Translations under genes and position numbers: made by a program | Shown: positions 1 to 12,170 of the stretch, one piece after another | Layout of the letters: the number at the start of each line of letters is the position of its first letter | Numbering within the stretch: position 1 is the stretch's first letter | Source of the DNA: Saxidomus purpurata | Taxonomy: Eukaryota > Mollusca > Bivalvia > Venerida > Veneridae | DNA length: 64,000 nt | NCBI GenBank assembly: GCA_022818135.1 | Contig: JAFMSR010000010.1 | Location: forward strand, 30,715,770 to 30,779,769 | Reading direction: 5' to 3' | The notes under the pieces: model-generated | What the model was told of the DNA's origin: nothing | What the model saw: the letters and a program-made list of their open reading frames with translations, nothing else | The model's database searches: none

Positions 1-807
1 TCAGCAAAATCAAATCGATCTCCTAAAATCTAAAATTTTGCCACATTCTCCGGGCGCAAAATGTTTGCTTAACCTGTACTGGTTTCTTTCAATTAATCGG
101 ACAGAAACGGGACCTTTTTGTAAATAATTCTGCCAATAATGCAGATAGAAACACGAAATTTTCACACAATGAACTTCGGTCTCAGCTGTACGCATCCTTT
201 ATACTTTGAGATGGTCACAAAGTATGTTTTCTTGTTCAATTCGAGTAATACAAACCAATGAAACGTCCCCGAAATATGCAACGTCCGTTCAATCATCCGG
301 ACATTGTTTATTTGTGTAAAAAGTCTGTTATTTCTCAGTTTTTTCTTTCTGGTTGATGTTTCACTTCTACTCTGTAAGGCTCAAAGTAAACAAGTGGAAT
401 TTCGGAAAAGCAACTGGTACTATAATAGCTAAATCCTGAACGAGGTCCGTCATGGTTCATTGATTTAGGTCTACGTGTACTAAATGTGTAATTTAATGCT
501 TTCAGTATCATTTCGAAAACTATCTCTTTTTTCAAGTTTTAGTATTTTCTTTATGATTCGCAAAGCCTTCCCATCCCACTGTTAAAAGTCTATTGAAACT
601 AATGTTGAAACGGAATGCTAACTCGCTAACCATTTGCGCAGGTGAGCTTTCATTGATATATTAAGCCCCAGTGACCATGGCCGTCTGCAATCAAAATATA
701 AGGAAGTGCGGTACAAATATCATTCATTAATGCTGTTCACCTAAGATAAGTTGACTACACTGTCACAGACACGGAAAGCGTCTGCAAGATCTGGGTATCT
801 TCATTGT
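1..807. other. intergenic or intronic DNA, no gene seen
   Basis: AT-rich sequence with short open frames only. I see no splice-flanked exon, no transposon protein similarity and no clear repeat end here. Confidence 0.5.
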
Positions 808-978
808 TTAGTTTATACTATTTATTTTGCTCGATTGTGAAGAAAGCTTGTAGCTTAGAGCACTTTCAGAGTCCCTTCCTGGAAAAACCAGTACTGGTGT
901 CATAAGGGGGTAGGTGTGATTGGTGGGGCTCGAACCCGCACCCCGGGATGAGCGACCGACACCTAACCCACCCACCCT
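808..978 (-). repeat. tRNA-derived SINE (family S1)
   Basis: Read on the minus strand, a tRNA-like head carries a good pol III box B (GGGTTCGAGCCCC, near 927-939) preceded by a GTCGGTCGCTCATCC arm. It is followed by a central block containing CAGTACTGGTTTTTCC and by a 3' end (AAGCTACAAGCTTTCTTCAC, CAATCGAG, AATAAATAGTATAAA). The same 3' end recurs at 45.6 kb, 20.7 kb and, more weakly, 6.1 kb, so this is a mobile family and not a tRNA gene. The box A part is degenerate. Confidence 0.72.
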
Positions 979-1019
979 CCCCTTGGGGCTTCTTTTGGTC
1001 AGGATCTGTTTATTCCACG

Positions 1020-4000
1020 AATGTCCGGTGAACCCGCGATACCAGTAGGGTTGTGCAATAAGACGATTTTGAATCGTTGCGATTATCCTATTTTTTACTC
1101 CTACTGTTATTGTATCACAACCTAAAGTACAATATTTGCATGAAACCGTTTAACCAATCCTACCACGTCATTCGAGTTTGAGCTACATTGTTCACATGTT
1201 TGATATGATGATATTTTCGCTTGCACAATCCCAGTTGCATTAATATTGACAATCACTTTTATCGTCAACGATCATACAGACGTAGAAGTGAAAACAGTCT
1301 TAATCAGTTCCTATTAGAATGATTTAAATGGATGTTTGTATTTATAAATGACGCAGTTGTTTTGAAAAGTCCAATTTATGACATCAATGTGAATGACAGT
1401 AAAAAATATTAAATATGTTTGTAGTTTCAGTCTGGCCAACAATTTCAGATAATAGAAATCCCGATGTCAAATACAATCTTATTTCTAACTGCAATTATAT
1501 AATTCATATAAGATTTGATTAATTTCACAAAATTCAGTTGAAATAGAATAAACATTTGCAACTTATATAAGAACCTGTGTAATTGAAACATTTAAAAACA
1601 TACATTTTTAATTACAAATTTACAGTTAGTTTTCAAAGTTCAATTTATACTTTTTGTTTTACGTAACTTGAAAATGAATTCAAAATGTCCGGCCGCTTTA
1701 CTTTCATACTAACTACATTTTTATTACCAAATTAATACCATACTATCAATTAATCAATATTAACACTACTCCCAAGTCGCAATATCTTATTAACAATGTT
1801 CTCGGAAATATTTGCATTCAATAATTTAAAGCTTAAGGATCAGTCTGCATTTTCAGATCAAATCCTATTCAGGTTGTTAACCTTTCACAAATACAGATTT
1901 GTCTTCCGGCTAACGACGTTATACGTGCTAGTTTGCATGTGATGGAAGATTTGAATGCTTAATGCAGACATATCATAGCTCCTATTGGATATAACTATCT
2001 GTTGTAGAAACGAACAAGGATGCAAGACACTGACAGAAATGTTGTTTGCAGACAATTCAATAGGGTAACGTTTCTTTTCCGAGTATACTTTACTAAGCTT
2101 ATTGAATATAATGAACATGTTTTGCATATGTATCGTCTAAATTCAATGTAAATTTATGCAATAATATGTTTATGCTGTTTGAATTTATACTATTAAATAT
2201 GCGTTTCGTGTTTTTTTTTAATCTTAAGTCTATAAATTGACACAATCTGCTGTTTTTACGTCCTTTTGAATGTTTTACAGCATATTCCAGACATGTCACA
2301 CTTCCTTATGAGTCTCGGATTCTTTTACAAGAAAATACTGATTTGCATAAAATACAGTGTGTATTTCGTGTACTTTATCTGAATCTTAAAAACATTAATG
2401 ACTGTTAAATTTATACCAATGCTTATTTTTCATGTAAAAGAGATAATCGTATATTTTCGAAAATGCGTACAGTATCATAAACTGTTTTAATATTTTTGTT
2501 TTGCTATAATTCAAATATTATAACATTTGTATATCATAGTTAACCGATTACTTTTCTTAAGTTTAAACTCAGTTTCTAATTCCAGGATACGTCTAGAGTG
2601 AAATAGATAGTACTCTTCATTTTCATAGTTGTGATTTCAAATCTGGTTGTGCTGGCAATATACTAAAAATAAAAAAAACTAAGGATGGATCATTTTGAAA
2701 ATTAGAAAATTAAAATGAATATAAACAAAAATATTCCAACACAGCTAAAGACACAACGACCATTTCGAAATGGGCATATATCTCCTCTAATCAGCCTGCT
2801 GCTATTTGGATTTGAATAATGGCTATTTACAAGTTGCTTGCACAGTGAAAGATGACGCACCCGGCTCTGGCGCACAACTCGAATCGAAGACAACAACCTT
2901 TAATTGTAACTAACTGTTAAAATATTTTGATTAAATTCTGGTTGCGGTTGTTAAACATTTTCGTGGTTACTCGTGACATCATCTCGGACGAATAATTTAT
3001 GAGAGTATGTGTATACTTCAAAATTATACTTCAGCCGATGATGCCATTTCTGTTGACCATTGACCATTTCCGGACGAAGGCAAAATGTAATTATATCGGG
3101 AGAAACAGGTATGTGTATATAACTCTCAGATATGAATCTGGTGCAATCAATCAGGAACTGTTTTTATTTGTAAAATTATGCGTTGATATTTAGGCCATTT
3201 GATTTTGCCAATATATATTCGTTATATCGCATATTATGCAAATCACGTTTTTTACTGGAAAGAGTGAAAATACAAAACAAACACATACTTACATCAATTG
3301 TGTTTGTTTCAAACTCCTAATTGCTTAAATTGTTTAACAAAGTGTGATGCAAAATTAATCACATGAGTCAGAGATTCACAAGCATGGTCTTAGTCTATAC
3401 TTTAGTCTATTCTTCCATTTGTATTTAATCTTATTGACAAGAGTATCTGAATCAAAAGATTAAACACGTGTTAAAAATATGTTGCAAGGAAAAGGATAGA
3501 TTTCAGTGATAAAACAACCACTACGTATAACTATATTAGCATTTATCTGATATGGAAAGATCGATGGGATGTAGCATTCAAGATGATGTACATCGTGTGG
3601 TAATGAATGATGGAAGAGTATATTGCTAATACTTTAGGAACAAGTTTTGGTTCCGTCCATTCCATTTCGTCTTGTGTGTTAAACATTAACTATTATTCGA
3701 TTCATGTTAACACTAGACTAACATTTACAAGGCTGAATATTTCCACAGAGCTATCAATACGTTTTCAACGAAACCCAGAAAAGAGTGTTCAAGGATGAGA
3801 CATGGTTGCATCACTTTGATCCAGATTCAAAAGTTCAAAGTAAGCAGTGGACACAACAAAGTTCATTATCACCCAAGAGAAAAAGAAACCAGTAAGCAAG
3901 GTATCAGTATTCTCAGATTGCATAAGTTGTAGAAGCTGCAGCTGCTGAGTGTGTCTTAGAACTCCTTCAACACCCCCGTATGAAATTCAAATGAATAGTT

Positions 4001-4150
4001 CTTATTGTATTAAGAGAGCATAAATGCATGGTGACGTCACACACAAACAACTCACTTCAAGAGTAGATAGTAAATGTCAAAAATGACCTTGAAAACTACA
4101 ATGTATGGAGCATTTATGAGGGTCCTGCAATAAGTTTTGTCACTTATGAG
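1020..4150 (+). repeat. duplicated segment R1 (first of three diverged copies)
   Basis: The segment matches 15.5-18.0 kb (R2) and 18.8-21.9 kb (R3) in the same order and orientation with many small indels. Anchors include GAAACCGTTTAACCAATCC (1143; also in R3), TGCATGTGATGGAAGA (1935; R3), GAATATAATGAACATGTTTT (2102; R2), GACATCATCTCGGA (2976; R2) and GACAAGAGTATCTGAATC (3436; R2). Little long coding is conserved, so it behaves as old duplicated non-coding DNA. Its 3' end includes mariner transposase remains that R2 shares, which dates that insertion before the duplication. Confidence 0.75.
3560..3995 (+). pseudogene. mariner transposase, central/catalytic part, decayed
   Basis: Broken pieces of a Tc1/mariner-type (DD34D class) transposase. 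The stretch GTSFGSVHSI, coded from 3637, fits the second helix-turn-helix region (family form GISxGSVHxI). After a frameshift, the frame starting at 3794 reads DETWLHHFDPDSK followed by an SKQWT-type stretch. This is the first catalytic aspartate block of mariner (family form GDETWVHHFDPES). Stops and frameshifts occur between and after these blocks and the second and third acidic residues are not visible, so the protein is dead. The first block is recognisable at the matching point of R2 (17.4 kb). The host element would have been a cut-and-paste transposon; no TIRs were found. Confidence 0.8.
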
Positions 4151-4327
4151 ATGACGATGATTTATCCCAGGTACATTTTAAAACGCTTTACAGAACCTAA
4201 ATTCTGTGTTCAACAGCTACCGATATCCGTTTATTTCGTCCATATTGCTTTTCAAAATGATCGAGATATTGAAGTTTGAAATATATGCAGTCATATACAA
4301 TGACCATTTTTCAGTTCACTATGCAAC

Positions 4328-4680
4328 ATGAACAAAAAGACTGAAATTCGTGGCTACACAATTTTGTATAAATGCAAGCAGATATTTGATGAACTAAGTG
4401 ATATATATGGATCTATGCCTACAGTATTTAGGCGGAATAAAGCTTTTAAAGCTGGGAAATTGTCTGTCAATGATGACTCTCGTCTTGGCAGTCCTAAAAA
4501 CTCGATAACTAAGGCAAACATCGCCTGTGGCGCTTACCGGTGAAACATACAGCTAATATATCAGAAAGCAGCGTGCAAACGCTTGTACCTGAGAAAGATT
4601 TGTGCGAGATGATTACCTCAATTTGCTCAATAAAGAGCAAAGGTGCAACGTCAAAAATTTGTCCGGACAAAAACTGTAAT
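4328..4680 (+). pseudogene. mariner transposase, N-terminal DNA-binding part, decayed
   Basis: An open frame from the ATG at 4328 codes 71 residues containing QIFDELSDIYGS (residues 18-29) and FKAGKLSVNDDSRLGSPKNS (40-59). These match the first HTH region and the FxxG...DDxRxGRPK linker of mariner transposases. After one stop, the frame continues with VKHTANISESSVQTL, resembling the second HTH, then drifts (LLNKEQRCNVK in another frame). It lies downstream of the catalytic-part remnant at 3.6-4.0 kb, so the two pieces are in the wrong order for one element. They represent two insertions or a rearranged one. Non-functional. Confidence 0.75.
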
Positions 4681-5100
4681 TGTATGGTTATTTCGAACTA
4701 ACTAGCAAGTGTTTGAGCCACATAGTAGAGCTAATAACATGTAAAAGAAACGAAAGATCAAACACGCCTATGTTTTGCAAAGAGAACCCTCAGTACGAAA
4801 AAAGTGCTGTACGCCTTTTAAACTCGATTGTCAAAATCGATCAAATGTTAACAGAGTATAGCGGCCTTACGGCCGAACTAACAACATACAAAAAAGTAGT
4901 TCCATATATGCAGTTGTAAGGCATTATACCGTATGATAAAGTAATAGATCTAAATAATTTCAAAACATTTCAGAATTGAATAATTATCGTTATTGTTCTA
5001 TAAATTTGTAATTAATCGTAAACACTATTAATGCGCGAACGAACGACTTGGACATAAAATAGATAAGAACTCGTTTTTTTACTCGTAAAATTTTAGTCGG
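4681..5100. other. AT-rich spacer
   Basis: The sequence holds short open frames without recognisable similarity. I see no further transposase motif here. Confidence 0.4.
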
Positions 5101-5106
5101 CAGCCG

Positions 5107-5180
5107 TAGAGGAATTCGTAGAGGTGCTGGCATTTGAATCTGCGCTCACTTACTGTACCGGACGCGAGTTCGAAACCCAT
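5107..5180 (+). repeat. degenerate tRNA-like sequence (SINE head)
   Basis: The spacing and box B (GAGTTCGAAACCC, 5165-5177) resemble a tRNA, and a possible box A is GTAGAGGTGCTGGC. It is followed by a T-rich stretch similar to that behind the tRNA-like sequence at 28.9 kb, which suggests one SINE family. The cloverleaf is too decayed for a functional tRNA. Confidence 0.45.
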
Positions 5181-5950
5181 CTAATCCAATATTTTTTTAA
5201 AAACTTTTTCCTCTGTTTTACTTATCATTTGAAGACTTTAAACCATTTTTGAATGTTTTACGGCAAATAATCATAGAAAGCTTCATTCATGTCGAACTTA
5301 TAAGGATAATGTTAATAAGACATACTGTATACATATTATTCGATAACATTAAAGTTTCGATACTACAGGTCAGTCAGTAGTCGTGTCAGGTTTTGCTTGT
5401 ACAACCAGAATTGGTTTCCTTGAGTTCTTTTGGGGCCATGCCTCAACATCAATCATCACCAATTATAGTTTTTATTTGTGGGCCCACTGAAATACTTTGT
5501 ATCACTGTTTTCCTTGTTCAGTTATTAATTTACTCTGTGTCTTCCTTGATCTTGCTCATTGTTCAGTTTTTGCCTACAATTTCGGATAGGAATTTATTTC
5601 AACCTGGCATGTATTTGTAAGGCGGTCCGATTCTTTTTTGCTTCCTACTGCAAGCTAAAAAGGTACCGTTTATCTTTTTCGTTCTTTCACCAACATTGAC
5701 ATCACAATATTAGGACCGTAACCAGTAAGGTTCTTCTAGAAATATGTGGCACGGTAAATGAAATCAAGTTCTGTATCGATTACATTTAGTAATTGAACCG
5801 TTTTGCTCTTGTCTGCATCGATTTGGGTAAACTAGGAGTACTAGAGCTGCAACGAAGTTTCCTTCCGTTCGGATAGGATCCTTTCCGTTTTCGAATGCTG
5901 GTATTCGACTGCCTCTACACGTTAACCACGGTATTGATTCCCGTTTTGTA

Positions 5951-6165
5951 GAGGCGCTGTTTTGTAGGGGTAGAGCGTCAGACTGCTAACCAGGAGGTCG
6001 TGGGTTCTCATCCTGGTAGTGGCATTGTTTACTGCGACCTTCAAAATCTATTCATTCTGAGCGAGTATTTGTCAGAGCCCCAGGAAGAACTCATTGGGAT
6101 AGTTAATGTAAGCTGCAAGTACTTGTTCTACAATATGTATATACTGAATCAATAACAAAATAATG
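5951..6165 (+). repeat. tRNA-derived SINE (family S1-like)
   Basis: The tRNA-like head has box A (TAGGGGTAGAGCGTCAGACT), an anticodon-arm-like stretch (CTGCTAACCAGGAGGTCG) and box B (GGGTTCTCATCC). After a central region the 3' end reads AAGCTGCAAGTACTTGTTC, a diverged form of the tail in the 0.8 and 45.6 kb SINEs. Box B carries a mismatch (TCTCAT for TCGANT). Confidence 0.68.
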
Positions 6166-6325
6166 ATTAATCCATTTTTAGTTCTTCTCTGAAAAAAAGA
6201 AGAGCAATTGTCATAACCCTCTTGACGTCAGTCGGCAGTGTCACCTTGTTAAGCTTTCTTAAAGTTTACTTTCTCGGTAACAATTAAAGCCTTGAAACTT
6301 CAGACAATTGCTTGGCATCATACAA

Positions 6326-6400
6326 TGGCCTCTGTGACCGAGTGGTTAAGGTCACCGACTGATGGTCAGTTACCATTCACAGCTATGATACTTTATAGGG
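6326..6400 (+). repeat. tRNA-Ser/Leu-like 5' half
   Basis: GTGACCGAGTGGTTAAGGTC (6334-6353) is a near-perfect class II tRNA box A/D-arm, but no box B follows at the expected distance. Most likely the head of a truncated SINE. Confidence 0.5.
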
Positions 6401-6481
6401 TAGTTGAACATACATGTAGTCACTAAATACAAAAGGTAAGCACGTGGGTTGCTATCTCAAGAGTAAGGTTTACACATATGG

Positions 6482-6796
6482 TTAAAGGTTAAACTTTGTG
6501 GACAGTTGTGTCTCCAGTTTGTTTATAACTTTACTCGTGTTTTGGTTGTCCTGATATTTACACACGTATGTGTACAGTCTGTGTTGTTCAGAGACAAGCG
6601 ATCCTCCAGTGCTTTCAGTCCTTTGATTTATTTCTAGCAAGCCAGTTATTGAAGTGCCTTGTCCATCTAATGATACAATAAATTGATCATCAGCTATTAT
6701 AGGCCAAAGATAAATATCCAGAAACGAATCAGACAACCCATAGCAGCTGTTATACTCTTTATGTCCATGCGTTGTGTAACAAATTTTACAAAACGT
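6482..6796 (-). CDS. putative terminal exon, unknown protein
   Basis: On the minus strand a good 3' splice site (TTATTCTTTTCTAG) ends at 6797. An open frame follows in phase 0 for 104 codons to TAA at 6484-6482. The peptide has cysteines at residues 3, 6, 18 and 79, an aromatic/aliphatic stretch (YLWPIIADDQFIVSLDGQG, 29-47) and a polar C-terminus with NTS near the end. It has no TE motif and is less AT-rich than its surroundings. I do not recognise the family. A C-type lectin was considered, but the expected W-x-W-x-D/N-G pattern is absent. The upstream exons would lie above 6.8 kb and I could not find them. An in-frame TAG at the splice site itself supports an exon start there rather than a longer ORF. 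Confidence 0.4.
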   Translation of the reverse strand, partial: TFCKICYTTHGHKEYNSCYGLSDSFLDIYLWPIIADDQFIVSLDGQGTSITGLLEINQRTESTGGSLVSEQHRLYTYVCKYQDNQNTSKVINKLETQLSTKFNL

Positions 6797-6799
6797 CTA

Positions 6800-9700
6800 G
6801 AAAAGAATAATCTTATTTTGACAATTTGCAATTTCAGGTAAGTTTGAGATAAGAGAAAACAATGCTTTTTATGAGCACAATTGATTATCTATTAAATATA
6901 GGGTATTACTTCAGAGAAAGAAAAGTGTCCTGCCAGAAAACGTCTGGTTCTATTTGTTACTTTGGTTAATTCTATTTTGGGCCATTTCATTACAACAGAA
7001 ACACAAACAGTTTGATATCATTTAGATTTAAATGGAAACTGGCACTTAACCCCACATTATCCCTATTTCTGCATATAAAACACCAGCCACCGATAGATAT
7101 ATAAAACTGTTGAGAGAATCAATACCCTTGTTATTACTTGCTCTTTAAATCCAAACAGTTCGAGACAGAAACAATAAAAAGATTTATTGCAAGAAATATA
7201 TAAAAAAAACAACTGTACAATACAGATATATAAGCTTGGATGTGTACAGTTTACCAAATACATCAATAAAATGACTGCATTATTTTGTTTCAAATAAAAC
7301 TCTCTCTAAGACTGATGTCCTGTAATAAATGTGTAAACCTTTCTTTTCCGTAAATATATTACACTATTACAAACATCTCTACTATCGTCATTGCTGACAG
7401 ATATATCATTTTGTTGTAAACGTGTTTTATTGCAAGACAGATGATAATGTAAGCTAGTCTCTTGCTAATAAGAATATCTTCACCATTTTCACTATTTGTT
7501 GATGTTTACACTTTCTTATATCAGCGAACAGTACAGTATTTCGGTGCGTGTTATTTTTATGTAATAAGAAATTGAACAAATTAGCTATAAAACATTAAGA
7601 CAAGTTAGAACGCTGCACATAATGCGTCTATCTCCTCAAATGCTAGGCTATAAGGAAGCTCGTTCAGATTGATAATGCGCATACTAGTATCACCTTGAAT
7701 ATTATAACCCATACGAATACCGTCGTATGTGGGTGCTATCCGGATTGGAATACAAAATGTAATTATGTGGTTTAAAGGTTGCAATTCTCTAAATTTTCTT
7801 TATGTAATCATAAAACAAAATAGGTGACGGAGAATTCGTATTATGCTTAAAGTATTAGCAACAGTAATATAACACAACAGTAATATTTTGAAGATAGGGT
7901 TAACAATGAAAACCTCACATCGTTTAAAAAAAGCCTAAACAGAGGGACACATTATTCTTGATAGCTGTATAAAATGGAAAAGGTAATTGCTGTTTAGGAA
8001 TCCGACAGTGTTTTACAGTAACATGAATTGTATTTGACGTTTTTCCATTGTATGAAAAGTTAATGAAATATACTGACCGGGAATGCTACATGTCCGTATT
8101 TCAACAGCGGAGTGTATGAGTTCATGTTAATATGACTCTTGAAACTTATTGTTACTTAACATGTATAAGACTACCGTAAAATATGAGTTATTTCCCTCCA
8201 AACTTAAAAGGTTCATCGTGTTTACGCCAGTTGTATTAACTTCGACCTATTAAAGTCGAAACAATATATGGTTTGGAGTGTTGTATCGAAGATTTAAGCA
8301 TTTCCTATCGGTGATGTGCCGACGGAATAATTCACTAGGGCTTTTTGCAAAACACAGTCTTGGACACTTTCTGTTGTCAGGGAGATGTTTCGACCAGCCC
8401 AACAAAATTGATATTTAAATATCGGCATAAGGTGAAGTGTAAGAATAAGTTGATTTCTATTAGTCATAAAGTACATCTGTATTCTAATTTTAACATATCT
8501 TATTTTTTATAGCCATGCCTTATCAATATATATATTTCGTTTGTATCTTGTACTTTGTTCTCGTCGCCACAACATTTCTATTGAAGGCCCATAATTAAAT
8601 TTCTGCCTCCGACTTCCTCAAAGTTCAATCATTTTCCGAAGGAACCATTGGCATATTGTCGTTTTTGTCAATAGGAAGCTAGCTTATCTATCGAACAAGT
8701 AATTCATAATTATACATGCATGTTCTTATATTGATAGGAACCATTCTTCAGCCACAATGTCTCCAGATTTCACCAATAAAATAGCTAAAATTAGATCAAA
8801 ACATGCTGCTATCCGAGTAATTGTCTCCACGGTCCTGTTCCCATAGCTGGATCAAGATCTCACTGATAAGCCAATAAAGGATTCTATTATTTATTGGAAG
8901 ATGAACTATCAACTGATCTTAATGAGAAAGCAATTCTCTCTACTATTTTGTGACAAGGAAAACAACATTCAATCACTATGAGTAGACGTTAGAGTTCAAT
9001 TAAATTCAGAGGAAGCAACTCTGTTATTTCTCTCTATGTGTCCAATGAAAATTTTAGTGCATTTGTGACCGAATGCTAATAAAGTGACATACTAGTACGT
9101 TTATCGATTACGATAGTCTTTCGTTATCATCTACAATGTTTTTCAAAGAAAATTTAGTGTCGATTTAGTACATAAAACCAATTCTTAGTACATGTGTAAG
9201 GTAAGAAAGTTCAGTTCTTAAATACTGAAGATCAAGTTTTGTTTGTCATGATGTAATTCCAGGTTTCGTAAGTCATCTTTGGTACATGTACGCATGTCAT
9301 GTCAACTTAGTTTAATGATTTCAAAAATATCTTCTTTTATCCTTTTTTTGTCGTCGTTTAACATAATTGGTATGCATACTTTCGCATTTATTTTAGCTTG
9401 ATTATTGTTCATGTTTATTTCATCGTTTATTTTACTGTATGGTAGCATAATCTTTTTCATTCATTTATTGTATTTGGTTTTTATCTGCATATAAGAGTAT
9501 CCCGCCGTGCGGAAATACATACTAGGCTGAGTTTGAATGACATAGAGTTTGATTTTGAATTTGTCAGTTGAGAAGTTTTTAATATTTATTATAATAATAA
9601 ATTATGTGTTATATATCACACAACCTGAGATCATTACATACTGAATTATTCCATGACTTTGGGTAGCTATGTTTTATTTATTTACCCTCTTTATAGGAAA

Positions 9701-11795
9701 AGAGGAGAAGTCATCCAGGTTTTTACCTTCAATTTTAAACTGCTCAGGATTGGGGTGTACCACAAGGAATGTATTTATGCATATACACTCAAAGGCAAAG
9801 GAAATACAAATTGGCATTTGTAGATAATCGCAACACACAATTGTTCATGAATTATTGCAGGTGGTAAAGTTCGCTATCAGCCTGCATAAAAAAATTACAA
9901 TGAACTATTTCATTCAAACTGTTTTTACTTTGTGCGGGAAAGTCTATCTCTTAGTACCAGCCCTGGTCTAAACGAGCACATAAATTACAAGTTCACAGGT
10001 ACATTTGCATTTCTTTCTCTGGACAGCACATTTGTTTGTTTCGTCAAATGGCATAAGGTCTAGATTATTGTTTCCACATTCATGTGAAATTCATCAACGT
10101 TTGACGTCATTTTTAGCACTACGTTTTAAGCACAATATGGTTGAGACTTGTTAGTGAGGAAACACTGATCAGTGTCTACATTGTTTCAAATAATCATAAA
10201 AAGGAAGTATTTTCTAATAACATATGTGCGCTTTATCCCTTGTTGTTTATTATTGTACAATTATCATTATGATTATCTGATTTGCAATATGAACTTTGAA
10301 TTTCATGATTGGACGATGATGTTTTTACATGGCTATAGTGATATAATCTTGGAATTCTATTCAAGGCTATTTCAGTTGTTTTAGCATTCCAGAAGTAATT
10401 ACTGCAAAACGTGACTCGATGGTACAGGAAAGCACGTATTCACAGACAAATGCATCTCCAATTGTTAATATTTTTAAAAAGTAGCACTTCATCTTTCATT
10501 TTAAACCAACGATATGTATTTTTGTTTTCGTATAATAAAGATCTTACGGCATTTCTAAGACAAAATGTAGGTTCTATTGAATATAACTGGCTACAAGAAA
10601 ATTCAACAAGGAGTTAAGGCAAATAAAAGAAGAAGTCATTTAGAAAAGTTGCATGATCCTATACATGACCAAAGTATACTGGAATAAGCTTACAGAATAT
10701 TTAATAAATAATTTGCCCATATTTCGCATCTCCTTGAACCAAAAACAGAATCATATTACTGTAGATAGATTTTGTAATATTCGTTACATTGCATAATATA
10801 ACTCATATTGATGCTAACAAATTTTTTGACATCAGTAGAATATTGCCCAGTTACTGTAAATTATCAATACTGTCACATAACATATGTTTAATTTATTTAC
10901 CGGACATTTACAAAGTATTGGACCGTTTATATTCGTCGTTACTAGTAGTGACCACCTTCTTAGGGCCATAATTTGTCATATTTGTAAGTCAGTTTTTGTC
11001 AAATAGCCATTATAACTTATTTCTAGCTCGTCTGATTTTTTAAGGAACAAATGATGAGCTATCGTAGTCACTTGATCGTCGTCGTTATCCGCGTTAGTTA
11101 AATTTTGCAAATAGGTCATTTACATGGAAATTAGCAAAGCTATCACTTAAAAATTTTGAAAACTTGTTCATCTAATAATCTTTTTTACACCCTTTTTATG
11201 CTAAAGATGCTGGGTGTTTTGTTGTAAAAACAAACATGAATTTTGATGGATTTTGGTAAGTTTTGAGAATTGGAAATAGCTTCTTTTTTTGGTAGATTGA
11301 ATTCAAATTTTCACAAACAATCTTGATCTTGTCTAAACGACAGAATGAGCAGACAAAACAGACACATAACAGAAACATGACATATCAGTTACATCATAAC
11401 ATTTAACATGTGATCTACTAAGATCTGTTCTTTTCTTACCAGAGTTGTGATTAGAACATTTAACCATGAGTCTACAGCACGATTAAGGAAACGACTTGTG
11501 TAAACGACAATCGTGTATGTTTGATATCAATTACACCTTGTTTCTCCATGTAAAATGATAACTCTACAGTAATTACATTTGTAAAAATGCCGTGAAAAAA
11601 AATAAAGTCTCTTAGATGACGATATGCAACATACGACAATTTTATATAACTCATATATTTTCGATCTGATCCATGTGAACTGAAGTATTCCTGAGACTTG
11701 AAGGTCAAATTTTGAAATGTTTGCACGGCGAATAAATGTTCTGTGTAAAAACGAACTTAAAATACTTACTGTATAGCACAAAAATTTCGTCAAAA
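6800..11795. other. long AT-rich region without recognised genes
   Basis: About 5 kb with only short open frames. I found no transposon termini, tRNA-like sequences or tandem arrays. It could be intron or intergenic. Confidence 0.45.
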
Positions 11796-11799
11796 GTGC

Positions 11800-12170
11800 T
11801 AAAACGAATTTATTGATATACTTTATAGATATCTTAGTTCGGAAGGCAATTCAGATTTCTATTGCCGAAAATTTAGTTATGAATAATAACATTTTGTCAC
11901 CATACAGAGCCTAAGGTCACCGTTTGCATCAAGGCCCGAACCAATGACATTCCATCAGTGGGAAGTGCATTGATTCAATTCTGCGACACTTACCACCTTA
12001 CCTGATACATAAGTGCCATATTTTTACTTTATAAATGTTACTAGTGTAATACATTATGATACAAGTGATAGTGTCGTTAAAAGATATTCTTATAATTTTT
12101 AGAAATAATTTCATCATTGATTTATACTCCTACATAAATTACATAGTCATAGGTATGATAAAGATATGAA
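11800..12170 (-). repeat. tRNA-derived SINE (family S2) plus duplicated flank
   Basis: On the minus strand a class II tRNA-like head starts near 12010. It carries GGTAAGTGTCGCAGAATTGA and box B (GGTTCGGGCCTT, ending about 11933), then GTGACCTTAGGCTC and GGTGACAAAATGTTATT. The same order occurs at 61.46-61.62 kb. Similarity continues outside the SINE on the other side (CATTGATTTATACTC at 12116 and 61692), and this outer motif also appears at 19.56 kb. Both SINE and flank therefore belong to a larger repeat. Confidence 0.65.

Noticed and set aside
5393..5620. Hydrophobic 75-codon frame suggesting a membrane protein
   Set aside because: It starts without ATG and has no homologous pattern; low-complexity hydrophobic runs arise easily from T-rich DNA.
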